Below, in pieces: positions 53,861-64,000 of a stretch of DNA of 64,000 bases (positions are counted from its first letter, which is position 1; each line of letters starts with the position of its first letter). Source of the stretch: Symsagittifera roscoffensis (taxonomy: Eukaryota > Xenacoelomorpha > Acoela > Convolutidae); NCBI RefSeq assembly GCF_963678635.1, contig NC_087068.1, positions 47,197,785-47,261,784 of the forward strand, given 5' to 3'. A program made the translations under genes and the position numbers. Under the pieces are notes generated by a model. That model was not told the origin of the DNA, did no database searches, and saw only the letters and a program-made list of their open reading frames with translations.

Positions 53861-56800
53861 TCGTCTTATTGCGTCTTAATGCTTATGCGATTCAATAATT
53901 ATCTTCAAATTTTGTCCACAATAGCTAAAACTACCAAATGAGTAGAACTGAGCATTGCTTTGGAGCTTTTAGGCGGCAATTTTGAGTTAGTAATAACTGT
54001 CTTCCAAACGTAGCATAGCCTTATTGGTTCTATCTGCTTAAAGCGACTCCAGCATCTGGTTCAAGATTAAAGCGCAGTTGTTAAAATTGTCTCACATACC
54101 TGATCTGAGAAGGGAACTAGTTGAAACCACTCTGTCAATTCTGGCATCATGTTAGCAGCTAGTAGCAATACTACTCCGAATGTAGTCAACAAGGAGACTC
54201 TCAATGGTTTGTGTGACCATAGGGACTGCATGAATGGCTCCCCTCTATAGTTCACAGCGAAAGTGGACACTTGCATTCCCATGTCCACTAGGTACACTAC
54301 ACTGTTCAGTGTGTTCGGTTCGAACTCTTTTTCTAGGTCCACAAATTCGCCCTCACTATAAACAAACATAAATAACATAACGTAAAATTCCTATAGTTTT
54401 GTTTTCTTTGACAAAAATTGAACACAAAAATTGAACAGACAGAAATACTAAGTCGCACATGGCAAAAATTTCACAATTTCGTTTGAAACAAATTCAACGT
54501 GTTCAGTAGATTTGCGAAATGTTCTTGGTTACTGTTTCCTTTACTTAATTTATTGTTCTAAGATGTTTCTACGCAAGGGATAGTTTGTCCTTTTACCATG
54601 ATGAAACGCTAGATGATTATCATCTGTCAGACTCAGGTCCTCGAAAAAAAAGACATTTGCATCTAAATAATTAGGCGCAATGTAAGAATAACTAGTGAAC
54701 AAAAAAAAACAGGAACTAACGCGAGGGGCGGCTGTTCTGATTTCACAGCTTTCACTACAAAAAGCAAGCTCGAAAAATGGATGCAAAACTGGGCGAACAC
54801 TGTCATTATGGTGTAGAAATTAAATATATTCGGCAATGGTCTCTCTTTCGACAACACTTTCAGGGGCTGAGATCTTGACACAAACAGAAAACACCCCGCA
54901 AGTAGCAGTCCCTGTAACGTCGCTTGGGTATCTGAGAACTTCACGCCGTCTAGGTACAGCACACTTTGACCATAAGCGAAGATCAGAGAATTCAAGGCCA
55001 GGATCTTAAACATCTGAAGTGTCGTAACTAGCGTGCATCTGCCTTGTTTCATAATGTGACAGACGCTTTCAATTGAAGAGGCTTTGGAGGTGAAGGGTGA
55101 AGCGATCGACGCGTCGCCCAGTTTGACAATCGTAGGTCCTTCCGCTTCCTCGAGATCTTTCATCAGTTTTTGAGCTAAGGGCTATAACAAAAAAAATAAT
55201 CACCATTGAAGTTATTGTTGAAATTGATGCAGTGAGTTAGTATATATATCGTGACACAGAAGAATTACGCAACACATACAAGACTCTCGTCGGATTTTTT
55301 TCGGATTTAATTATTCGGATATTTGAAATTCGGATTTTTTGACACATTCTTCTAACCTTTTAATCTATCTTTCAATGTTATATCCTCAAAAGAATCGACA
55401 GAAACTTTGAATAACAACATTGATTGATTGATAGAAGTTTTCATGGACTAGCAATAACTCACCGATTTCTTCAACTGAAATCAAAACTCATTTGATGAGA
55501 CGAAAAAATTTAGCCACCTTTCAAATTATACTTGTTACTGGAAAAACACACCCAAAAATTAAAAAAAAATCACATCATTCATTAACACTTAAGAACTTTT
55601 TGATCCTTAAATTTATGTATGAAAGTAAATTTTGCTGATAAAACTAATAAAATATTTATAAGCCTACAGATTTTTTCATGATTTCATCTGCTCTCGCTTG
55701 TGCTCTGGCATGTTGGGCTGCTCTGCTATTTGCACTAGGCGCCACAGCTCCTCCTCGAGACTTGATGGCGAAAGGAGTAGGCGAAGAAGCGCTGTGTTGT
55801 CCTATTGAGGCGGTGCCATTTTGAGAAGAAGCTGCAAGTGACATGTCCATGAGCGGGTTGTTTGACTTCTAAAAAAGCATGTCTACTTTAAGGGGTAGTT
55901 GAGAAATGGTTAAGTCTTCGCTGGATCATGCTCGGTTTTAAAGTCTAAGCTCGTTTTCATCAACCTTAGATTATCGAAGACGATGTACGACCCAACTCAA
56001 CAAAACAGTAAGAACTGTGTAGTGGTAAATAAGTGACTAATTTAGTATTTTTCAATTTAAGGTCTTGATTTTTTTCGATAACTTTCAATTTTTAATTCTC
56101 TTACCTTGGCAGGAAGCTTGAGAGGCTTGGACAACAGTGCTACTCCTAAAACACACAGAACGGTTTACACCAACAAATCGGGAAAATATACTCTTCAATT
56201 CTGTCGTTGAAAAACCCGTTACAATCAGGCTTCTCCGATAAGCTTCATATCAAGACCAGAAAACATGTTAGAGTAGGATCATCGGATAAATCATTTTGTT
56301 GAAAAACAAAGAAATCAAAACATAAAGAAATACACCAAAAAACGTTTAAAACACCACGAAAAAAAAATCTCATCACATCCAAAAAAAACAGAAACTTATT
56401 AAATAGCCTAATTGTTGTGATAAACCTAATTGTTGTGATACACCTAATTGTTATCACACAAAGCCTAATTGTTGTGATAAACTTATTAAATAGTTTCAGG
56501 GATGAGCCAGCGAGGCATGGTGTTGTAAGCAATATTTACATCAGAAATCTCGTGAAATTCAAAAATTCAAATGATGGAAGATTGGAGAAACTGCCAAAAC
56601 CCAATCCCCAGTAATGGTCAGTGCAGCGTGTGTGATGACTCAGGCGACGCATCACCGTGGTTATCTTGTGTTCTTTGCAATAGACGGGCACATATGGAAT
56701 GTCTTGGTCTTGGACCCGGCAGTGGAATAATCACAGGGAACATAGCATGGTCTTGTACAAGTTGTGGGCCTCTCACGAAGCTAAGTACCCTTTTATCTTG

Positions 56801-59800
56801 CTTTAATGAAATGGAAAAGAAACTAGCTAATGTGATGAAACTCAGCGACAAAGTTAATAGGATGGATAAAGAAATCCATTATATGAAAACTAACGCGGGA
56901 AGAGAATCCCGTAATTACAGCCAAGTTGCTGCTGGTAATGCACAAACCCATGTAAATTATGATGACCAGATCACAATTCAGAAGCCTGATTTTTCGTTTA
57001 TCAAAGGCATGCATCTCAGAAATGACAGTGTATCGTCGAACAGTTCTAGTCGAAAAAAGCGAACCCGAGTGGAAACGCCCGAAAAAAAGCCAGCGGCAAT
57101 TATTGGAACGTCTGACTCACAAACATTTTTAGGGGTATCAAAACCACCACCTAGAAGACACATTTATGTTGGTCGTATTAGCAAAGATTATACCGCAGAT
57201 GATGTTATTAAATGGTGCAATGAAAAAGATGCGCCACTGCCACATATCAGGGAAGTTTCAATAGAAAACGGCTCTTTCAGAAGTTTTCACTGCGTTTTCT
57301 CCGGAGATTGTTGTGAAAAAATCGAAAATTCTGCTTTCTGGCCGAAAAATGTTGTGGTCAAAAGATTTTTCTTAAACGATAATGCTAAGACATGGTTGAA
57401 GTCTCTATCAAACAAGCCTTGACTATCAAAAGCTTTGAAGACTTCAATTTCCATTAGCTTATTGAATGCGCGCTCGGTCAGAAATAAAACATCAGATATT
57501 GCTTCAATACTTCTATCAAATGATTTTGATTTATTTTTTCTTACGGAAACGTGGCTGAAACATGATAGCAATGAAAATTATTTACTACGTCAGTGTTGTT
57601 CTAATTTGGAAATTTATGACACTTTTAGCCAGCCAAGAAATTACTCTAATGGAGGTGGAATAGCATTGATTTGTAGATGCGACTTCAAAGTCAACCAGTT
57701 ATCATCGCTGAATCAAGCAGAGATAGAGCTAAAAGTTCTCGAAATATCCTTTCCGACCTGTCGTATATTATTCATCATCTGCTATAGGCCTCCATGTGGA
57801 GATTTTTTGATTTTTAAAGAACAATTATACAACATGATTTACGAATTTTCCACTGATTATGATTTATGTGTGATATTGGGTGATTTCAACGTACACTTCT
57901 TTAATAATAAAGACAATCGTTATTTACTCCTCCAAGATGTCTTTCAAGAGTTTGGTCTGAAACAAATTATAAACGAACCAACACATTGCTCTGGAAATAT
58001 TTTAGACTTAGTAGCTATTACAGATGAAATAAAAATATCGCAATTAAACGTGATCCCTTTCGAAGTTTCTCATCATGTTATATCTTTTCTACTACCAATA
58101 AGTGTTTCAATGGCAGAACGAATTTTAAAACCTTACAGAAAATGGGACAATATTGATCTTATAGAATTAGCTGGAGAAATAGAAAGTAACTTACTGATCA
58201 ATCAAATCAGTTTCGAAGAAGACAACACAGCCATGAAGGATTTCTCTGACATAGTAGCTGAAGTTACAATTGATATTAACCCAACTAAATTGCGGCTTTT
58301 TAGAAAACGTAACTGCAAATTTTTTGACCATGACTTGCAAACGATGAAGCAAAAGCGCCGTAAGTTTGAACGAATCTTCAATAAAGTTCCTTCACTGGAA
58401 AATAGATTGACTCTGAAGAATGCCAATCTGGATTGTCGCAAGTTATTTAAAGAGAAACAGTTTGATTACTACAATAGGGAAGTAAATCGTATCAAATCAC
58501 AACCAAAGAGCTCATACAGTTCTTTCAATGAAGTTTTAGGAATTGATACGAGATCAGTGCTACCCAATAATTGTTCTTTATCAGATCTGAGAGATAAATT
58601 TAATACTTTCTTTATTGAGAAAATTGAGAGCGTCATTGCTTCATTGAAACCACATAACTTTTATTACCGTGACTCAAATGAAACATTAGCCAGAGACAAA
58701 GTGAAATTTAGTTCGTTCAATAAAGTTACTTGTGATGATATTTATAAAGCAATTGCATCCATGTCCAATGCTACCAGCCCCTGCGATTCTATGCCAACTG
58801 AGATTATGAAGAAAATTCAAAAAAGCTGGGTGCCAACTTTTACTGGCATACTGAACAATTGTTTACAGAAAGGACATTTCCCAAATGTTTTCAAGTTAGG
58901 CATTATAAGTCCTTTTCTGAAGAAAGCAACACTTGATAGAAATCTGTTGTCTTCTTATAGACCTGTTACCCAATTATCTTTTTCATCCAAAATTTTTGAG
59001 AGAGTAATCTCGATTCAATTGCTGCATCTTTTAAACAAGCTTGATATTCTCGATCCTTATCAATCAGCGTATCGTAAAGGATATAGCACTGAATTAGCAC
59101 TTTTGAACACCAGTAATGACATTCTTAACAAGCTTTCAAGCAAATGCCCCGTAATCTTAGTGGCTCTTGACTTAAGTGCTGCCTTTGACACGGTCTCTCA
59201 TGATATTTTATTACGCCGTCTGGAAAATTACACTGGACTTGAAGGAGCAGCTCTTGAACTTTGTAAGTCTTATTTATGTGGTCGCTACCAGGCAGTTAAA
59301 ATTAGTAGCTGGTTATCTTCGACTGAATCTGTGAAAAATGGAGTTCCCCAAGGATCCATATTAGGTCCTCTATTTTTTAGCATTTACCTTTTACCTCTAC
59401 GGTCTCTCTTTTTATCTCTTGATTTGAATTATCAAATTTATGCGGATGATGGTTTAATTTACTTATCAGCCGCAGATTTAAATAGTTCAGTTGATCATCT
59501 GAATGCAAGTCTAGTCAAAATTACCAAATGGTTTGAAATGAATAATTTGAAAATAAATTCTGATAAAACAGAAGTTCTGTTTGTTGACAGGAAGGTTGCA
59601 AGAGAAATAAACATACGTGTTAATAATGAAATTGTCAAATCAGAAGACACACTTACAGTGCTTGGTTTTATTTTTGATTCCAAATTTAACTTACAACGAC
59701 AAATCAATTCTGTTTGTAGCTCGGCCTATTACATTCTGCGGAAACTTTTTAGCATAAAAGCTTTCCTTTCTTTTGAGACCCGACATTTACTCTGTCAATC

Positions 59801-62800
59801 CCTTATACTTAGCCGCCTTGACTATTGCAATAGCCTATATTTTGGTTTACCCAATTACCTTTTGATGAAACTGCAGAAAATACAAAATTCAGCTGGACGA
59901 TTTGTATTCCAACTCAAGAAAGGAACACCAACCAGCCCTTATCTACATGATCTACATTGGTTACCAGTCTCGAAGCGAATTGAGTTCAAATTACTGTGCA
60001 TTGTTTTCAAAGTACTAAACAGAAACTATTTATGTCCAGCATTTTTAAGAGACATACTCAAATTAAAACAAAATAGCTATAGCTTGCGTGATGGTCCAAA
60101 ATTGGTAGTACCCAGAGTTAATTCAAGTTTAGGTAGAAGATCTTTCAGCTATTGTGGAGCAAAACTTTGGAATTCACTGCCCCAGAAAATGCGAGAAGAA
60201 ACGGACTTTCAGTTATTCAGAAAATCACTGAAGACACATTTATTCAGATCTCATTATTACACATCGGCCACGTACTAAGGAGACAGACAAAACAAACACC
60301 TTTGAGTACCAAAAAGGGTGTATAATCCAGCAATGATGATGATGATGATGATGATCGTAAACGCTCCCACACAAAACCAAAAATATAAACTTCGGCACAT
60401 TAAAAATTCCCAAGTTATCTCAAAACAACAACAAAGAGGTAAACCTGGTTAAATATTATTTAATTGAGTGAAAGAAAAGCTTACCACAATGGGCGTGTTT
60501 AAGTGCTCCCACATCGTTGGTGCCATCTCCACACATGAGAGTGTGGTAGCCTAGTTGTTTCAACAGAGTCACTACATCCTCCTTCTGCTGTGGAGACACA
60601 CGTGCAAACACATTCACTCTCGGGACCCATCTACTCAACAAATGGCCCACTGATGATTTACTATCGCCTGAAAAACATGATTATAGTTCACAATCTTAAT
60701 ACTATTTAAGCCAATGTTGAACAGTTTCTAGAGGAGATGCGCCAGAGGCCAAATAAGTAGCATAGCCGAAACAGAGTTGGAAAGAAGTCAATCAACTCAA
60801 AGGAAGCAAAAAGAGGGTTTAATTTTTAGTTTTCGCGAAAAAAAAATCGAAGAAAATAATCAACTTTGGTTTCAAAGGAAAAAATATCAAACTTTTTTGA
60901 GTTTCCAAAAAATTATTCGATTGACACTTGAGAAAACTGGGTCAAGAAGAATTTTTTTTTAATCCGTTGAAAATTCTATTAACTAAGAGTTATTTTTGAA
61001 ACCAGAAGTAACTCGCGCCGTTGTCACTTTTTTGGAATGCGTGAATTGCCTTCATTTTAGCAAATAAATTTGAATTAGACTTAAAACGAACTCAAAAGTC
61101 AAACTGCGAAAAACTAAAAGCAAACAAAAGACACTAGACCAAAATAAGTGATAAATCAATTAGTTAGTAATTGACAGTAACAATTTCATACAAGATAAAT
61201 AACAAAACAGCCAAAAAATTTCAATAAGAAAACCTTATTTCAGGTAGTTTTTTTTCTCAACAAACAAAAAAAAGAATCTCAAACCTGCACTGAGATCCTG
61301 TAGAAACTGCAATCCAGTCCCAGTCAAGCAGAAACTGTACTTTTTCCACCAATTTCGGCCTCCACTCTTAATAGCATTTCTCTCCTCTTTTTCCAAAGGC
61401 AACATGTGTTTCCCATCGATCGAAGTCCACGCCCACTTATCACCTTCCAGTTTCGATTCCAGGGATCCACTTTTCTCGTATTCCGGAGATCCGTTTCGTT
61501 TATTTTCTACCGCTCTTAGAACCATTATTTTGCTGTTATCCTTTTTAGCCGGATCTACAATCTTCAACTCTTTCGCTACATGACAAGCAGTTAGCTCATT
61601 GTCACCAGTAATCATTGCTACATGATGAGAAGATTCTAGAATATCTTTCATCACAGATTTACTGTCCGATTTCAGAGGACAAGATACCACGAGGAATCCA
61701 CCGAATTCAAGTTTCGATTCCAAATCGGATCTCGTGAGTTGTTTTGCAGATGAAATCGGAGTGTTTTGAATGTATTTGTAGCCAACTGCCAGAACTCTCG
61801 ACCCACTTAGAGTCATGTCATGATAGACTTGGTCGTAATAGTCGGGTGCAGATTCGAACTGAAAAAAAAATCGCTTTGCTAAGTTATGTATATCTGTGAT
61901 TTCTTGTGTTTATCTGATATGTTTAGAGAAATAAGTACTTCTACTTTATTAGCGTATAATAATTAAATTTTCACAGCTTTCGCTAGTTTTAAATCCCTAA
62001 ATATAGAAAGCAACTACTCTCTAAAGGCGACTTCCCTCATGATGGAGTCACATTATGATTGAAGGTTGTTTTCAGTTGATTTTAGCCAATCAGACTCGAG
62101 GAAAAAAAACTTTTGCGAGAAACAAAACACTCATATACCAAATTTCTTCCCCATTTTAAGCGGTTTGAATAACAAAATTATCTTGAGATGCAAATGAAAC
62201 AAAAAAACTCTACCATGTTCTTGAGAGTTTCAGGTGCTCCTTTCACCGCAGCCAGCAGCATAGTCTCGCCAGTGTAGGGCGATGTCTGGGCGGCCAGAGT
62301 GGTCATCCTCTTCAGTTTGGAGGTGAAGTGGAATCGGGTCACTATCTGCCATGGCCTCATATCCTTGTCCTTAGAAGAGGCACCGGTCGGAGGAGACACA
62401 ACGTCATCTGAAACATCGCCACGCCATAGTCACCAACGCAGGCTGTATTTATGACATTTGAAATCTTACTTGGATACAAGGGGGCGGATCTTACAATCTA
62501 CCGCCCGCATTGGAAGAGAAACTTTTTCACTGCTGTAATCAATCGTGAAACCATGATTGCCTTAGCATGAAATATACAAATCAATCCGAAAAAAAACTTT
62601 TTACGTCCTTTTTAAGTGATCGTGTTTCAAGATACAAACTAGAAAAGCTAATTATTTCATAGTATTTAAGATTATATCAACAGTTACATTCATACATTTT
62701 CAAATTTTTTATTTAAACTGAAATTCCAATTTAATTCTCTTTCATCTCAATGAAATTAAAACACATTTTTAAGACGTTGTTTCAAGTATTTGTTCACTTT

Positions 62801-63701
62801 TTTGATATCATTTGCACTTGTTTGGAAAAACAAATTGTTTCTTCCGTATTCTTTTCTTACTTTTGGACAATGTATACTGTATTGCACTGAATGTCACTTT
62901 CTCCAGGGGGTCTCCTATCAACGTGCTGCTCGAGTCCTTGCCACCCGACTTCCCCCCACTCCCCGAAGCACCATCTGAAGTCGAAGACGAGGCCGCTGAT
63001 ACTGCTGATGATGAAGTCATGTGGCCCAGACTGTGACAGGTGGCTAGTGCTTCCAGGGTAGCTTTTGGCACTTCCGAAATTGGAGTTACAGAACTCTCCT
63101 AAAACCATGACATGGCAAATAAGTCAGATTGAAAATCTAAATTGAAACAGGCACCACATTCAAAATAGTTAAAATGTTCTCATCTGAGATATGCATGAGC
63201 AAGAAATGCACGAATCAGCGTTTGTACAATTCAATCTCCTAATTTAGTCTGATTTAACTGAGTACTTACATCGCGAGTCGAAGGATCGTTATCGTCATTC
63301 CTGTGACTGCCTTCTTTTAAACCAGCCACGCCTTCCACTATAAACGTATCAGACGTCAAAGTTCCCGTTTTATCAAAGCAGCAGAAATCAATCTTCCCTG
63401 CAAACGGGATCCTAAAAGGCTCTGTGCAAAATATGGCCACTTTTGCCAATGCTATCATCGAGTTATTAACAGCCAGAGACAACTCAATCGGCAACTCTGG
63501 CGGAACTACTGATGTTATGATTAGAGTACATTCCAATAGGAGTTTGTATCGACTTCTGGCGGGGTTTTTGGTGCCCTGGATCCATACGTAGCTGGATGCT
63601 GATACTGCGAAGATGAGGAGAAAGAGGATGAAGAAGAAGGTCTCTAAGTTGTTGGCTGTGATTCTTTTCACTCCAAACAGAATTGTTCTGAGAAGTTTAC
63701 C
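52331..63701 (-). CDS. ATP13A1: P5A-type transport ATPase (ATP13A1/Spf1 family), C-terminal half, ten exons
   Basis: Ten minus-strand exons join in frame: 63270-63701, 62861-63098, 62214-62407, 61285-61858, 60485-60667, 56105-56145, 55668-55868, 54721-55181, 54100-54355 and 52331-52441. The first carries the P5A signature [15 protein letters not shown] and the phosphorylation site CFDKTGTLT. Later exons carry the nucleotide-binding VKGAPET, the MITGDN loop and the hinge [12 protein letters not shown], then the C-terminal membrane helices. The family sits in the endoplasmic reticulum and removes mis-inserted transmembrane helices (established for ATP13A1/Spf1). All catalytic motifs seen are intact. 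Exons for the N-terminal half would lie beyond the right end. One intron hosts a LINE in antisense orientation. Confidence 0.93.
54100..54355 (-). CDS. ATP13A1: P5A ATPase, penultimate exon
   Basis: Acceptor TTTATAG, donor GTATGTG. It encodes [18 protein letters not shown] and two membrane segments. The phase-2 junction with the previous exon restores an Ala codon. Confidence 0.9.
54721..55181 (-). CDS. ATP13A1: P5A ATPase, membrane-helix exon
   Basis: Acceptor GTTATAG, donor GTTAGT. It contains [14 protein letters not shown] and [15 protein letters not shown] text ([17 protein letters not shown]), a conserved cytosolic segment before helix M5/M6, followed by several hydrophobic helices. Confidence 0.92.
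55668..55868 (-). CDS. ATP13A1: P5A ATPase, low-complexity linker exon
   Basis: 201 bases, phase 0-0, acceptor TTTTTTAG and donor GTAGGC. It encodes a Ser/Ala-rich, probably disordered insert (for example [18 protein letters not shown]), typical of the variable loop in this family. Confidence 0.75.
56105..56145 (-). CDS. ATP13A1: P5A ATPase, 41-base micro-exon
   Basis: Acceptor GTTTTAG and donor GTAAGAG bracket 41 bases. They complete a Gly codon from the upstream exon and read [13 protein letters not shown], exactly what should follow the hinge motif. It lies beside the LINE insertion. Confidence 0.9.
56407..56481 (+). repeat. 18-bp iterations at the LINE 5' end
   Basis: Four units of CCTAATTGTTGTGATAAA or variants begin at 56407, 56425, 56443 and 56464. 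Such iterations in a 5' UTR can carry promoter activity in LINEs; here only the repetition is seen. Confidence 0.75.
56571..57422 (+). CDS. LINE ORF1 protein with PHD-type zinc finger
   Basis: 283 residues from ATG ATG. Residues about 17-65 form a PHD-like finger ([25 protein letters not shown]). A charged coiled-coil-like segment follows at about 70-105 ([19 protein letters not shown]), then a basic linker with KKRTRVE. A C-terminal domain at about 200-275 ([14 protein letters not shown]) is typical of ORF1 proteins in CR1/L2 elements. ORF1 proteins bind the element RNA. The frame ends at TGA 57420-57422, directly followed in the same frame by ORF2. Confidence 0.88.
   Translation: MMEDWRNCQNPIPSNGQCSVCDDSGDASPWLSCVLCNRRAHMECLGLGPGSGIITGNIAWSCTSCGPLTKLSTLLSCFNEMEKKLANVMKLSDKVNRMDKEIHYMKTNAGRESRNYSQVAAGNAQTHVNYDDQITIQKPDFSFIKGMHLRNDSVSSNSSSRKKRTRVETPEKKPAAIIGTSDSQTFLGVSKPPPRRHIYVGRISKDYTADDVIKWCNEKDAPLPHIREVSIENGSFRSFHCVFSGDCCEKIENSAFWPKNVVVKRFFLNDNAKTWLKSLSNKP
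57423..60278 (+). CDS. LINE ORF2: endonuclease and reverse transcriptase (L2/CR1 type)
   Basis: The frame opens right after the ORF1 stop, and the first in-frame ATG lies only inside the endonuclease. An apurinic-type endonuclease occupies about the first 220 residues ([39 protein letters not shown]). The reverse transcriptase follows ([52 protein letters not shown] with codons 59439-59450). The C-terminal domain has [13 protein letters not shown] and [10 protein letters not shown]. Catalytic YADD and endonuclease residues are intact. The combination points to the L2 clade. Confidence 0.93.
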   Translation, partial: LSKALKTSISISLLNARSVRNKTSDIASILLSNDFDLFFLTETWLKHDSNENYLLRQCCSNLEIYDTFSQPRNYSNGGGIALICRCDFKVNQLSSLNQAEIELKVLEISFPTCRILFIICYRPPCGDFLIFKEQLYNMIYEFSTDYDLCVILGDFNVHFFNNKDNRYLLLQDVFQEFGLKQIINEPTHCSGNILDLVAITDEIKISQLNVIPFEVSHHVISFLLPISVSMAERILKPYRKWDNIDLIELAGEIESNLLINQISFEEDNTAMKDFSDIVAEVTIDINPTKLRLFRKRNCKFFDHDLQTMKQKRRKFERIFNKVPSLENRLTLKNANLDCRKLFKEKQFDYYNREVNRIKSQPKSSYSSFNEVLGIDTRSVLPNNCSLSDLRDKFNTFFIEKIESVIASLKPHNFYYRDSNETLARDKVKFSSFNKVTCDDIYKAIASMSNATSPCDSMPTEIMKKIQKSWVPTFTGILNNCLQKGHFPNVFKLGIISPFLKKATLDRNLLSSYRPVTQLSFSSKIFERVISIQLLHLLNKLDILDPYQSAYRKGYSTELALLNTSNDILNKLSSKCPVILVALDLSAAFDTVSHDILLRRLENYTGLEGAALELCKSYLCGRYQAVKISSWLSSTESVKNGVPQGSILGPLFFSIYLLPLRSLFLSLDLNYQIYADDGLIYLSAADLNSSVDHLNASLVKITKWFEMNNLKINSDKTEVLFVDRKVAREINIRVNNEIVKSEDTLTVLGFIFDSKFNLQRQINSVCSSAYYILRKLFSIKAFLSFETRHLLCQSLILSRLDYCNSLYFGLPNYLLMKLQKIQNSAGRFVFQLKKGTPTSPYLHDLHWLPVSKRIEFKLLCIVFKVLNRNYLCPAFLRDILKLKQNSYSLRDGPKLVVPRVNSSLGRRSFSYCGAKLWNSLPQKMREETDFQLFRKSLKTHLFRSHYYTSATY
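60320..60355 (+). repeat. LINE 3' (GAT)n tail
   Basis: After GGGTGTATAATCCAGCA the sequence becomes a run of GAT triplets of about 24 bases. A microsatellite rather than poly-A 3' end is characteristic of L2/CR1 elements. Confidence 0.85.
60485..60667 (-). CDS. ATP13A1: P5A ATPase, hinge exon
   Basis: 183 bases, phase 1-1. It holds [14 protein letters not shown] and [16 protein letters not shown], the conserved P-domain hinge of P-type ATPases. Confidence 0.95.
61285..61858 (-). CDS. ATP13A1: P5A ATPase, N/P-domain exon
   Basis: 574 bases, acceptor TTTTTTCAG and donor GTTTGAG. It contains [22 protein letters not shown] and [14 protein letters not shown], the second P-domain motif, then an insert specific to P5A proteins. 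Confidence 0.95.
62214..62407 (-). CDS. ATP13A1: P5A ATPase, nucleotide-binding exon
   Basis: 194 bases between TTTCAG and GTAGAG. It contains [17 protein letters not shown] and [11 protein letters not shown], the ATP-binding region. Confidence 0.95.
62861..63098 (-). CDS. ATP13A1: P5A ATPase, exon after the phosphorylation site
   Basis: 238 bases between GTTTTAG and GTAAGA. It contains [14 protein letters not shown], a long Ser/Gly-rich insert and [11 protein letters not shown], in the order expected for the N-domain. Confidence 0.93.
63270..63701 (-). CDS. ATP13A1: P5A ATPase, exon with phosphorylation site
   Basis: 432 bases between TTTAAAG and GTAAGT. It contains a membrane helix ([19 protein letters not shown]), [25 protein letters not shown] and DKTGT (codons at 63360-63374), whose Asp is phosphorylated in the transport cycle. 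Confidence 0.96.
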
Positions 63702-64000
63702 CTTTAAACATATATTACAATGAAACCGAGAGTAACATTTGGGGTAAGAATTACAAAATAAGTTAGCATCCTTGTCTTTTAATAGACAAAATTTACAGAT
63801 GCATCCTCGATCCTACTACATAATTTGAATCAAAATTGCTTAGCGGTGCATATTAAATACTCGATTATGATTGGCTCAAAATTCCAACTTGAAACCAAGT
63901 TAACACCTCACCACCGAAAAAGCTTTGGGAGTAACCAAAAATTGAATTGTTTAAGACTACTTAAGATGGAGTTAAGGGATGAGCAGCCTAGTCTCCTTCG

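Larger units (their letters stand above)
56400..60355 (+). mobile_element. Intact L2-type LINE in a P5A ATPase intron
   Basis: About 3.95 kb with iterated 18-base units at the 5' side, ORF1 (PHD-type finger), ORF2 (endonuclease plus reverse transcriptase), a short 3' UTR with an imperfect hairpin (CACCTTTGAG..AAAAGGGTG) and a (GAT)n tail. Both frames are open apart from the single TGA between them, so the copy is young. It is antisense to the host gene and fills most of the 4.3-kb intron between 56146 and 60484. The 5' boundary is approximate. Confidence 0.85.

Noticed and set aside
58202..59707. Minus-strand frames inside LINE ORF2
   Set aside because: Antisense shadows of a strongly coding plus-strand frame.
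62790..63036. Plus-strand frames over the P5A ATPase exon
   Set aside because: Antisense shadows; the minus-strand exon has matching splice sites and family motifs.

Overview
The window is eukaryotic and almost certainly from an invertebrate animal. It is AT-rich, its genes are split by GT-AG introns, and it holds a P5A-type ATPase gene, a multi-domain ShKT gene, a B-box (TRIM-like) gene, an intact L2-type LINE, tRNA-derived SINEs and a Ty3/gypsy-like retroelement with an envelope-type glycoprotein. I cannot place it in a phylum from sequence alone. No rRNA genes, CRISPR arrays or bacterial-type operons are visible. One 200-N assembly gap lies at 4067-4266.

Layout. 1-4.8 kb: no supported host gene, with MITE-like relics, a microsatellite tail and the gap. 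5.6-6.2 kb (minus): the last two exons of a small single-pass membrane protein. 7.7-17.2 kb (minus): a 5'-truncated retrovirus-like element. It keeps a pol end with an intact DD35E integrase, then a glycoprotein in two open frames. After these come seven small tandem paralogous ORFs, three double-RING-like proteins, a 44-bp tandem array and a basic coiled-coil ORF with an in-frame stop. It ends at a polypurine tract and LTR-like start. 17.2-26.8 kb (minus): a multi-exon secreted-type protein with at least five complete ShKT domains, a poly-Gly exon and a Thr-rich exon, nearly all symmetrical phase 1-1 exons. 28.4-46.1 kb: a higher-order tandem array of about 3.6-4.5 kb units containing ~165-bp satellite monomers, inverted-repeat elements and near-identical duplications. 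47.3-49.0 kb (minus): a single-exon B-box protein with a frame break near its C-terminus. 50-54 kb: SINEs and dispersed repeats. 52.3-63.7 kb (minus): the C-terminal half of the P5A ATPase (ATP13A1/Spf1 family) in ten exons joined in frame. An antisense, intact L2-type LINE sits in one of its introns (56.4-60.36 kb).

The strongest candidate for an undescribed system is the accessory gene island of the retroelement. At least eleven ORFs lie downstream of its glycoprotein, many with gaps of only 1-20 bases, in two tandemly amplified families that look like effector or host-interaction genes. The second is the LINE: ORF1 and ORF2 are in one frame, separated only by a TGA followed by CTA, a known leaky-stop context, and ORF2 has no early ATG. 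All statements come from reading the sequence; no database search was run.
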